This document shows, one piece after another, positions 1 to 11,100 of a stretch of DNA of 64,000 nucleotides (position 1 is the stretch's first letter; each line of letters starts with the position of its first letter). The DNA is taken from IMG/VR virus record IMGVR_UViG_3300034102_001587, positions 62,001 to 126,000 of that record; one strand, written 5' to 3'. The position numbers were made by a program, and so were the translations under genes. Under the pieces are notes generated by a model. It did no database searches. It was not told where the DNA came from and saw nothing but the letters and a program-made list of their open reading frames with translations. The stretch is from a virus.

Positions 1-295
1 CACAGCAATTATTCAAAGAGATGATACAACAGCAAACTACGAAGGATTTGGTGTTGATGCTAATCAAAATGTAGAATTTCGTTTTAATAGATTTACATTA
101 AAAGATAAGGGATTCTATCCGGAAGTTGGTGATATTATTTTTCATAATGAGGCGTATTTTGAAATTGATAATGTAACTGAAGATTTTTTAATTGGTGGTA
201 GGGTTGAAACAGGAGATGGTGAAAAGTTCTCTATCACATGTTCTACATTTATGACTAGAAGAAGTAGTATTCAAACTGAAATGAGAGTGGTATAA
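1..295 (+). CDS. Neck/head-completion protein (gp14-like), C-terminal end only
   Basis: This is an open frame that enters from the left edge (codons begin at base 2) and stops at TAA 293-295. It leaves about 97 C-terminal residues. They include FYPEVGDIIF followed by FEIDNV, a pattern I associate with T4 gp14-type neck proteins, in which a PGDxIxF turn precedes an FEI strand. Neck proteins close the filled head and join it to the tail. The very next gene is gp15-like, which caps the tail and contacts the neck, so the position fits. The stop codon overlaps the ATG of the next gene, so translation is probably coupled. The family call rests on short motifs and context, and another head-tail connector is possible. 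Confidence 0.5.
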   Translation, partial: TAIIQRDDTTANYEGFGVDANQNVEFRFNRFTLKDKGFYPEVGDIIFHNEAYFEIDNVTEDFLIGGRVETGDGEKFSITCSTFMTRRSSIQTEMRVV

Positions 296-1356
296 TGGAT
301 AAAAAACAAACAAATAGAGCCAAACAACTACCAATACAAAAGGAGTTCATAAAAGGTGTAAAACTTATTGATGTTGATACTGCTATTGCCGAATATATGG
401 GGGATGTGGTAATACCTGATTTGGAAGAAAATGAAAAGGTTGTAAGAGTTCCTCTTGTGTATGGTAATGCTGAACGATGGGCAGGTGCTAGAAAAGAAGG
501 ATACTTAAGAGACCAAAGAGGTAAAATACAAATTCCTTTGGTAATGTTCAAAAGAAATTCAATTGAAAGAAATGAGTCTCTTGCAAACTTTAGAGAAGTA
601 AATACAATTGGTACTTATAAAAAATATTCTCCAAAAAATAGATACGAAAGATTTAGTTTACAAAATGGAGTAACACCTGCTTATGAATTGTATAGTATAA
701 CTGTACCTGATTATGTAACAATTACATATGAAGTAATGATTTGGACTTCTTTTACCGAACATATGAATAAAATAGTTGAAGCATTCCAATTTGCAACAGG
801 AAGATATTGGGGTAAAGAAGATGGATTCAAATTTAAAGCACAAATTGATTCATTTGAAAATCAGCAAGAAGTTGGACAGGGTTCTGAAAGAGTAATTCGT
901 ACAACGTTTACTATGGTTGTAAACGCTTACTTATTGCCTGAAAGATATAATGAAAAACCTACAATTAAAAAATCATATAGTCCAAAAAGAGTTGTGTTTG
1001 GTGTTGAAACTGATTTAACAGGAAACTTATTTACACAACCATCTCTTTATAATGAATATGCAGATATAATTGATTTTGTTGCAATCAGAGGTTCTCAATT
1101 AGCAGAATTTGTAACAGCAAATACTGCTAGATTAACAAATGTTAGAATACCAATTCTACCACCTGTTTTAGCAGAATCTTTTGATGTTTTAAATTGGTTT
1201 AGAATTTATATAAATGGAGATTTTATTTCTCCTGATAAATACACATATACTTTTGATGGAGTAGCTAATCAATTATTATTTACTTTTACTGGATTAGCAT
1301 TTGTATTAGATGATAATGATGAAATTGCAATAACAGGAAAATTCCAACAATTATAA
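295..1356 (+). CDS. gp15: Tail sheath stabiliser / tail completion protein, gp15-like
   Basis: The protein has 353 residues. From about residue 35 to 225 it follows the T4 gp15 pattern: a VVRVPLVYG strand (T4 has FIRVPITYA), an IPLVMFKRNSI segment, then a YEVMIWTSFTEHMNKIVE helix matching the T4 YELSIFTRYEDDMFQIVE helix, and finally a TTFTMVVNAYLLPE strand like the T4 LTFEVNGWMYPP. gp15 forms a hexameric ring that ends the tail and binds the neck. T4 gp15 has 272 residues; this one carries an extra C-terminal module (about residues 295-353) with a Y-I-N-G turn and a closing I-T-G strand. The same module recurs in the next two genes. The start ATG overlaps the upstream stop and there is no clear Shine-Dalgarno sequence. 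The assignment is by pattern and position. Confidence 0.75.
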   Translation: MDKKQTNRAKQLPIQKEFIKGVKLIDVDTAIAEYMGDVVIPDLEENEKVVRVPLVYGNAERWAGARKEGYLRDQRGKIQIPLVMFKRNSIERNESLANFREVNTIGTYKKYSPKNRYERFSLQNGVTPAYELYSITVPDYVTITYEVMIWTSFTEHMNKIVEAFQFATGRYWGKEDGFKFKAQIDSFENQQEVGQGSERVIRTTFTMVVNAYLLPERYNEKPTIKKSYSPKRVVFGVETDLTGNLFTQPSLYNEYADIIDFVAIRGSQLAEFVTANTARLTNVRIPILPPVLAESFDVLNWFRIYINGDFISPDKYTYTFDGVANQLLFTFTGLAFVLDDNDEIAITGKFQQL

Positions 1357-1357
1357 T

Positions 1358-1726
1358 ATGAATATAAGACAATTAAAAAATATTATGAAAGAGGTTAATG
1401 CACCAAATGAGTTCGTTGCAGAACCATTTGATTTGCAACATCCTAATTTTTGGATTTTCAAAATAGAAAATGTAAGAATAAAAACTTTATTTTCAAAATT
1501 AGAAGAATTTAGAAAACCAATTGCAAGATTTGATGTATTTGTAAATGGATTATTTATAAGAGAAGAAGATTATTATTTTCAAAATATAAATAATGATTTT
1601 TATATAAAATTTAAGAGAGAAAAATTTCCTGAATTTGACCGTTTTGGAAACCCATATATAATTGATGAAACCGATGAGGTTAAAATAAATGGAGATGTTG
1701 AAAATATAGATAATACTGATTTATGA
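1358..1726 (+). CDS. Small structural protein sharing a beta module with gp15-like C-terminus
   Basis: This 122-residue protein belongs to no family I recognise. Residues about 55-115 contain FDVFVNGLFI, a DYYF strand, an FYIKF strand and an ending DEVKING. The pattern repeats the end of the upstream gp15-like protein (YINGDFI, YTYTF, LLFTF, DEIAITG). The N-terminal 50 residues are helical-looking and charged. It starts one base after the gp15-like stop, and its TGA overlaps the ATG of the next gene (ATGA). It therefore sits in a coupled translational unit between tail completion and fibre genes. A role as a neck or fibre-attachment subunit is inference from position only. Confidence 0.6.
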   Translation: MNIRQLKNIMKEVNAPNEFVAEPFDLQHPNFWIFKIENVRIKTLFSKLEEFRKPIARFDVFVNGLFIREEDYYFQNINNDFYIKFKREKFPEFDRFGNPYIIDETDEVKINGDVENIDNTDL

Positions 1727-2109
1727 ATAGAACAACACCAAATATAGAATTAGGAACTACTCTTAAAAAAAGAGATAGAATGGATTTTAAATCATTTGTA
1801 ACTGGTGTAGTTACTGATACATTTATTTATCAATTTAATCCAAATGCAATTAGTTTAGATGAAACTGGAGAATTATTTACACTTTCTTTATTTAATAAGA
1901 GATTTATAGTAGATAATTTACAAGTAGATAAAGTGAAGGATTATATTGATGTATATTTATTTGGAGTTAAACAGCCACAAAACCGATATGATGTCAGTTT
2001 TGGGAATAATAATATAATTGTTACATTTAATCAAGCTATTACAAGAGTTCCGGCCGATGTATTAGTTAGCAATTTTGAAATAAAAGGTAAAATAGCAGAA
2101 GTAGTATAA
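1723..2109 (+). CDS. Small structural protein with the same beta module
   Basis: This 128-residue protein has no named family that I recognise. Residues about 70-128 read as the same module seen in the two upstream proteins: IDVYLFGV, a YDVSF strand, an IIVTF strand and a final FEIKGKI. The N-terminal half (from about residue 20) is a separate beta-rich segment with a TDTFIYQF strand. The start ATG lies within the previous stop (ATGA), and its own TAA overlaps the ATG of the giant fibre gene, so the three genes are probably translated together in fixed ratio. Its place just before a 3058-residue fibre protein makes an attachment or collar role plausible, but nothing in the sequence proves it. 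Confidence 0.6.
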   Translation: MNRTTPNIELGTTLKKRDRMDFKSFVTGVVTDTFIYQFNPNAISLDETGELFTLSLFNKRFIVDNLQVDKVKDYIDVYLFGVKQPQNRYDVSFGNNNIIVTFNQAITRVPADVLVSNFEIKGKIAEVV

Positions 2110-5100
2110 TGGCAAGACTGATACCTCGTAAACAGATTGAAGAACAACAGGATATAAGTGGTTCGCTGACGGTTAGACAAGATTTAATTGTTGGTGGAAG
2201 TATTTTTTCTAGTGGTTCTATACAAATAGATAATGATTTCTTTTTAGGCGATTCGTTGAATGATAAAGGAGAAATTACAGGTTCAGTATTTGTAACAGGT
2301 TCAATGACTATTGATGGTAATTTTTCAATAGTTGGTGATAATACTTTAAATGTAACTGCTTCCAAATCGCAATTAGCAATTGATACCGAAAGATATGCTG
2401 GTATCCTTGCAAAAGATTTTGGTGCCAACCTACCTACACTTTATGTTTCTTCTACCGATGGTGATGATAATAATGATGGTAGAAGTATTCAATATCCACT
2501 TCGTACAATTAAAAGAGCGGCTGCATTATCGCAACCTGGCTACGATGGTAGATATGGTTTTGATACTGGTTCTATCTATAATGGATATGTAATTAAAGTT
2601 CAAGCGGGAACGTATTTAGAGGACAATCCTGTGATACTTCCTAAGAATACTACAATATGGGGTGCTGGTTTGCGTATTACGAAAATTAATGCTAAGAATC
2701 CCACAGAAGACCTTTTTTGGGTAAACTCTGGATGTTATGTGGCTGAGGTAACTGTTGGTGGATTGAGATTATATCCAGATCAAATAAACCCTGAAAAGGG
2801 GTTTGGATTTGCTTTCCAACCTGGTGCATTTATTACAACTTCACCATACATTCAAAACTGCTCGCAGATTTCTAACCAAGAAAATTCATTTACCGAACTT
2901 TACGAAGATATTCCGCCGGGTGGTGGTGGTTTGTATGTTAATGGTGATGTGATAAATTCTGATTCTCCGTTGGCTTCAATGGTATTGGATGCTTATACGC
3001 AGATTTCTCCAAACGGTGTAGGGTGTTTGGTAAATGGTAGAGGATTCATTCAGTTGGTATCTTTCTTTAATAACTTCTCATATTATGCAATTAGAGTAAA
3101 CAATGGTGGACATGCTACCCTAAACAACTCAAACATTTCGTTTGGTTTATATGGTATGTACGCATCTGGTTCTCGTTTAATTAGTGGTAGTGGTGGTTTT
3201 ATCGAAGGTAGAGATAAAGTAAGACAGGGATGGAGTGTTGTTGTAGATGTATTAAATAAAGGATTAGATGGATTACCAGATGTAACAACACTTAATACGG
3301 TAGAAGGAATTAGAGTTGTACCTACTTCTGTAGCTACGCAATATTATTTAAGTGGAAGTAATGCAGCATCTGCTGATGTAGCAGCTGAAGTTGTTGCTGA
3401 TTATAATTTGGTGAGCGAAATTGTTCAAAATGGTGTAGATAATTATCCTACACTTTTGGCAAAATCATCAATAAAAGGATATGGGTTTACATCTCCGTAC
3501 AATATTTTAGGAGCAACCCAAATTACATCATCACAATCTGCATCTTTAGAAAATTTAAATCATATAAGTGCATCTTATGCGGCTTTATTAAGTATTTTTA
3601 GTGATGGTACTGGTTCTTACATCTATACTTCTTCAAATGAGTATAAGATTAAAATAAGTGATAATAATCCTGAGTATCCAACTTTAGTAGCAAGTAACGC
3701 AATAACTGGAAGTGTATCATCATCTTTTAGTACGGTAATTTCTATATTAAAAACAGGTTTAACACAAATACCAACTTTAGTAACAAATACTAATTCATAC
3801 ATTTACAGAACAGCAGCACCATTTAGTACTGGTATTTCTTCTTCACTATCTACGATAAACGAAGTAAGTGCTAGTTTTAGTACAATATATAATATAATAG
3901 CAAGAGGTACTGGTAGTAATATAGAAACTATACCAAATAATCATCAACAAGAATTTACTGTTACAAATACTAATAGTTCTTCTTATAAATTTATTGATTC
4001 GGAAGATAGCACTATTGGTGAAAATCCTACAATAAAATTATTTAGAGGTTTAACTTATAAATTTTACATAAGTGCATCGGCGGCAGTTGGTGGTATTGAT
4101 TATCCGTTTTGGATAAGAACAGCAAAGGTTGATGGTATTGATAGTAGATACGATTATAATAAAGGAGTAATAAATAATGGAGATAGTGTTGGAACTATTA
4201 CATTTACAGTTCCATATGATGCTCCAAATGATTTGTATTATGTGGCATCCACCAATGATACTTTAGGTGGAGCATTTAGTGTTGTAAATTCATCAACAAC
4301 ACCAAGATATTTAATTGAAAATACTCTAACATATCCAGAAACAATATCGGGAAGTTTAACACCAAGCGAAAATACCGATATAATAAATGCATATGAAATT
4401 TTAACGGGAAGTAAATCTTTTATACAAAATGAAGTAATAAATTATATTAGTTCATCTTGGAGTGAGTTTTATTATAATCAAGAAACTTGTAAAAGAGACG
4501 TTGGATATATTATTGATGCCGTAGCTTTAGATTTATTATATGGTGGTAACGATAGAAGTATAACTGCTGGAAGATTTTATTATGAAATACCATCTCAAGC
4601 AACAAATACTCAAAAATCACAAACATTAGATGGTGTAAAATACGCAGCAAGATTATCGGAAAATTTATTAAAAAATAAAACATTTGTAGAACCTTCCATA
4701 GCTGTATTAGATTCTGTTGAAGCGATTACGGGTAGTAAGCAATTTATTAAAGATGAAGTAATAACATTCCTTTCCTCATCTTGGTCAAACTTTGATTATA
4801 ATGAAGCAAGTTGTAGTAGAGATGTGGGATATATTTTAGATGCGGTGACAACTGACCTTTTATATGGTGGAAACGAAAGAAGTATTGAGGCGGGAACATT
4901 TTATTATTTATATCCATCACAAGCAACTGGTTATCAATTAGACCAAACAACAACTGCTATAAAATATGCTTATGGTTTAGTTGATAATATAATAAAGAAA
5001 AATACTTTAGTATTACCAAGTACATCAAGTAAAGCTGCATACAATTTATTAAAGCAAAATAAAGAATTAATTCAAAACGAAACAATTCAATTTATTAATG

Positions 5101-8100
5101 TTGCATATCCACAATTAACATATAATGAAAGTAAGTGCCGTAGGGATGTTGGATATATTGTAGATGCGGTAGCAACTGACCTTTTATATGGTGGTAATGA
5201 AAGAAGTATTACAGCTGGTAGATATTATTATGATTATCCATCTGTTGCAACATCAATACAAAAAAGAGAAACAATTGGTGGTATAAAATATGCAAAAATA
5301 ATTGGTGATTATATAGCTCAAAATATTTTATTAGATACTCCACGTATAATAACAAATGTTGAAAAGGGAATAAAAATAACAAATCAAATACATTATTCAT
5401 CATCATTCTCTGGTTCAATAACTGAACAAAATTCAATTAGTAGTTCTTTTTCTATTATTGAAGGTGTTATAAAAAGAGGACCTAATAATGTAAATTCAGT
5501 ATTAGCTCAACACAATAATCAAAATTGGAGCTTAACAAATCCAATTAATATAAGTGGTGGAACTCAAATAACATCAACTACATCAAGTGCTAATTTAACT
5601 TCAAGTTTAGAAAGCAAGTTTGGTATAGTAACAACAATAATTAATAGTGGGAGTTCATACTATCCAGCTATAAGTTCTTCTTATAGTTCATCAATAAAAG
5701 TTACGAATAACGGACAATACACAGGTTCAGTAGCAACTTCAGTTGAAGCAACTGCTATAAGTTCATCATTTGCATTAGTATCAAGAATAATATCAAATGG
5801 AACGGGCTCTTTACCATCTATTGTTCTTAACACATCAGCAAGTATTAAAGTTACAAATGCCACTCAATATAGTGGAAGTGGTGCAACTGATACTCAATCT
5901 AGTTTAGTAAGTTCTTCATTCTCAATTGTAACAAAAATAATTGAAGGTGGATTGGGTGTAGTACCAACTATGGTCCTAAATTCAGCAGGAAACGTAAAAG
6001 TAACTTCAACACCACAATATATTTCATCATCATTCTCAGGTTCAAATGTAGAAGCTTTATTGGTTTCCCAATCTATATCTTTAGTATGTGATATTATTTC
6101 TGGCGTAAATCAATATACTAATTCATTATCATTACCAACATCATCTTATGTAGTAGCTTCAAATGATATTAATGTTTATTATGCATATAATTTATTAAAA
6201 CAAAATATCAACTTCATCAAAGATGAAACAATAGCTTATTTATCAGCATCTTGGTATGGGTTTAGTTATGACCAAGAAAAATGTAAAAGAGATGTTGGAT
6301 TAATTGTTAGTGGTGCTGCGGAAGATTTATTGTTCGGCTCATTATCAGCATCGTTAGTAAATGGTAGATTCTATTTAGAATACCCATCTGCAGCAACTGG
6401 TTCTCAATTAAATCAAACAATTGATGGTATTAAGTTTGCAAGTAAATTAGCACAAAAAGTAATTAAAAATACTCAATTAAGTTTACCAACATTTGATGTA
6501 TTAAACGCATCTAATTTATTATTTGAAAATAGACACTTTGTGCAAAGTGAATCTATTGCATATCTATCATCTTCTTGGGGAGAGTTTGAATATAATGACC
6601 AAACTTGTAAGAGAGATATAGGGCATATAATTGATGCAGCAAGAACCGATTTAATTTATGGTGGTAACGAAAGAGCAATAACTGCTGGAAAGTATTATTT
6701 CTTATATCCTTCTGCCGCAACCGGTTCACAATTAATACAAACTTTAGATGGTATAAATTACGCAAGTAAAGTATCTCAAAAAGTTGTAAAAAATATTATT
6801 TTTGAAACAGCAAGTATTAATAAAAGAAACGCTTCGTTCTTATTAGAAAAGAATAAAAACTTTATAGCAAATGAGGTTGTTGCTTATGTATCATCTTCTT
6901 GGAGTACGGTATATTACAATGAAGCAAAGTGTAAGAGAGATGTTAAATATATTATAGATGCTGTAAGAACTGACTTAGTTTATGGCGGTAATGAAAGAAG
7001 TATAACTGCGGGTAAGTTTTACTATATATACCCATCATCAGCAACAATTGGTGGAGTACCATCTGCAACAAATCAATTAGACCCAACTATAACTGGAATA
7101 CATTATGGAAGTGGGTTATCACAAAAAATTGTTTTGGGTGATGTATTTGTTACCGCATCAAATGAAGCTAAAAATGTAAATAACTTATTAAAACAAAATA
7201 GAAGTTTAATAAGAACCGAAACTATTGAATACATAAGAGCATTCTATCCTTATTTACTTTATAATGAAGCAAGTTGTTCTCGTGATGTTGGATTTATTTT
7301 AGATTCGGTTGGTACTGATATTCTCTATGGTGGAAACGAAAGAAGCGCAGCTTCTGGATTGTATTATTATAAATTCCCATCATTAGCAACAACATCTGCA
7401 CAAAAGAAAGAAACTATTGATGCTATAAACTATGTAAAAGAAGTAGCTAAGCGTGTTGTTACTAACGATGTTTTGGATACCGTAACTTTTGAAACAAATA
7501 CAACAAATAATATTAAAGTTGGAAATGTTGCACAATATACATCTTCGTATAGTGCTTCACAATCACAAATATCAAATGTTAGTTCATCATTCTCTTTGGT
7601 TACTCAAATAATTGAAGGTGGGTTAGATGTAATACCAACAAAAGTAACAAATACAAATGCGGCTATCAAAGTAACATCAGAGATAATTGTATCTTCATCA
7701 ATATCTGCTAGTAATTTAGAAGTTGGTAAAACAACATCTTCATTTAATTTAATAAGAGATATAATTTATAACGGAAGTGCATCATTACCTGATTCATTGG
7801 TAAGCAACTTTAATTATGGATTTGAATTAATCCCACCAACATTGTGGCATATATCTTCTATAACTCAAAGTTTGGGAAGTGGAACATATAACACACAAGT
7901 TTCAAATGTAAGTTCATCTTATGCAAATATAATTAATATTGTTAATAATGGAACAGCATCTTTACAAACTTTAGTAGCAAACGCAAGTAGTTCTATAAAA
8001 ACAACATCAGCAGTTTATAACCAATTGGGTAGTGGAAGTACTAATGAAGTAAATAGAATTGTTAATTTATATAATATTGTATTGGATATAATTGAAGATG

Positions 8101-11100
8101 GTATTACAAAAATTCCAACATTAATATCAAATACTTCGGCTTCAATTAAAGTAACTACCACACCGCAAATTATAAGTGGAAGTGGGGCACAAAGATTGCA
8201 AGCTAAATTAATTTCATCATCTTTTGCGTTAGTTGTTGATTTATTACAAAACAATGGTACGAGTTCAATTGAATACATACCAACCTCATCAGCAAATACA
8301 AATTCAAAAGTAACATCAGCTTATAACTTATTATTAGATAATAAGCAAATGATTATAGATGAAACAATTTCTTATATGAGTTCATCTTGGAGTACGTTTG
8401 TTTATGACCAAAGTAAGTGTGAAAGAGATTTGGGATTAATTATTAGTGGAGCAGCTTTTGATTTGATTTACGGAAGTAACTCAGCATCATTGGTAAATGG
8501 TAAATACTATTTCGAATCGGCTTCAGCAGCAACAGGTTCTCAATTAGACCAAACAATCACAGCTATTAAATATGCAAGCGGTATATCTGAAAAAGTTGTA
8601 CAAAATATTGTATTACAACATATATCATCTTCACTACTACAACCGGCATCATCGTCTTGGTCAGCATTAAGAGCAAATAAACATTTCATACAAAGTGAAT
8701 CTATTGCATACCTAAGTTCTTCATGGCAAGGTTTTGATTACAATGAAACAACTTGTAAGAGAGATATTGGATACATTGTTGATGCGGTAGCAACTGACCT
8801 ATTATATGGTGGTAATGAAAGAAGTTTGGTAGCTGGTAGATATTATTATGATTATCCGTCACAAGCTACCGATTCTCAACTAGAACCAACATTAACTGGT
8901 GTAAGATACGCTAAAGGATTATCAAGAATGATTGTGAGTGGTTCATCATTCGTATCACCAGATTCTAATAACCAATACGCTTACAACTTAGTTAAAAATA
9001 ATAAAACATTTATACAGGAAGAAACTGTAGCATTTGTAAACGCTAAGTGGCCTGATTTGGATTATATTGAATCTAAGTGTAAGAGAGATGTAGGATATAT
9101 CGTAGATGCGGTAGCAACTGACCTATTATATGGTGGAAACGAAAGAAGTAATAAAGCTGGTGAGTTCTATTATTTATATCCATCATTGGCAATTACATCT
9201 GAACAAAAGAGTGAAACAACGCAAGCAATTGATTATGCTAGAAGATTAACAGGTGAAATAATAAATAGTAATTTAATATCAACACCGCAAGTAATACCAA
9301 ATGGTTCAGCATCAACTGACCCTAATGTTTTAGCAACTTATGATTTATTGATTAATAACAAACCATTCATACAAGCTGAAACAATAGCATACGTTTCATC
9401 ATCTTGGGTTGGTTTCCAATATAACGAAGCAAGTTGTAGCAGAGATGTTGGGTTTATAATAGATGCAGTAGCAACTGATATACTTTATAGTGGTAATGAA
9501 AGTAGTGCTAATGCTGGTATTGTTTATTTCCTAACAGCATCAGCAGCAACTGGTTCTCAATTAGAGCAAACTGTATCTGCGATTGATTTTGCAAAAGGAT
9601 TAGCTGTAAATGTAATTCAAAATATACAATTTACAACCGCTTCTCAATCAGTTTCAGCATCGGTAGAATTACTTAGAAGAAATAGAGAATTTATTCAAGA
9701 AGAAACAATGCAGTATTTAACTGCTAGTTGGAGTACATTTGATTACAATAAAGAAAAATGTAGACGTGATGTTGGACACATTGTTGATGGTGTAGCAACT
9801 GACCTATTATATGGTGGTAATGAAAGAAGTATTGAGAGTGGTGAGTTTTATTACAAATATCCATCTCAAGCAACAACTACACAACTTAGACAAACAAATG
9901 AAGCAATAGATTTCGCAAGTAGAATTTCACAAAAGATTATTCAAAATATTGTATTCCAAACTGCATCATTAGAAGTATCTGCATCATTTGATTTATTAAG
10001 AAAAAATAAACCATTAATACAGGCAGAAACTATTGCTTATGTATCTTCTTCTTGGAGTACTGTTTATTATAATGAAGCAAGTTGTTCTCGTGATGTTGGA
10101 TACCTAATAGATGCAGCAGCAACTGATTTATTATATGGTGGAAAAGAAAGAAGTGTGACTGCGGGATTATATTATTATTACTTCCCATCAAAAGCAACGG
10201 TAGCTGGTGTTCCATCCGAATCAAATCAATTAGACCCAACTATAACTGGTGTAAAATATGCTGGAAGATTATCAACAAAGATTATAACTAATCCAACATT
10301 TACTTCACCAACTTCATCTTATTTAAATGGAAGAGAATTATTAAGTTTAAATAAAAACTTTATACAAAAAGAAACAATTACATTCTTAAGTTCTTCTTGG
10401 AGTACATTAAAATATAACGAAGTAAGTTGTTCTCGTGATATAGGATTTATCATTGATGCGATAAAAACGGATTTAGTATATGGTGGAAACGAAAGAAGTA
10501 TTGAAGCAGGGTCTTATTATTACAAAATACCATCAGTAGCTATTAAACCATCTTATACTGATAATGGAACAATTGGTCAAAAGAATCAAACTGTAGATGG
10601 AATTAATTACGCAAAAGGTGTAAGTGAAAAAATTGTTCTTCAAACACAATTAACATTCGCAACACAACGAAGAAGACAATCTGTTGAAAGACTAAGAGGG
10701 GCTAAAGATGAATTAAAACAAAGAGCAATTAGTTATACAAATGGAGCATTTCCATATTTAATATATAATGAGGCTAGTTGTTCTCGTGATACCGGACTGA
10801 TTGTAGATGCAGTAGCAACTGACTTATTATATGGTGGAAATGAAAGAAGTGTTGCGGCAGCATCATCTTATTTTAACGGCCAATTTGGAAATGCTGGTGA
10901 GGTTATATTTAAACAAAGACTGGAAACGTTAGAAACTAACCGTTATCTTAGAACAAGAGCTGAATTTATAGCAGCTGGTGCATCATTAGAACCATTTGGT
11001 TCGTTGATTGTGGCAACTGGTATTGACTACTCTTACAATGGTAGTGGTGTTACGTTTAAAGCACTTCCACCAAACCAAGGTGGTAGTGGTGCAGCTAATC

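Noticed and set aside
255-551. A 98-codon - strand frame
   Set aside because: It overlaps the gp15-like gene completely, has no recognisable domain, and is antisense to all other genes.
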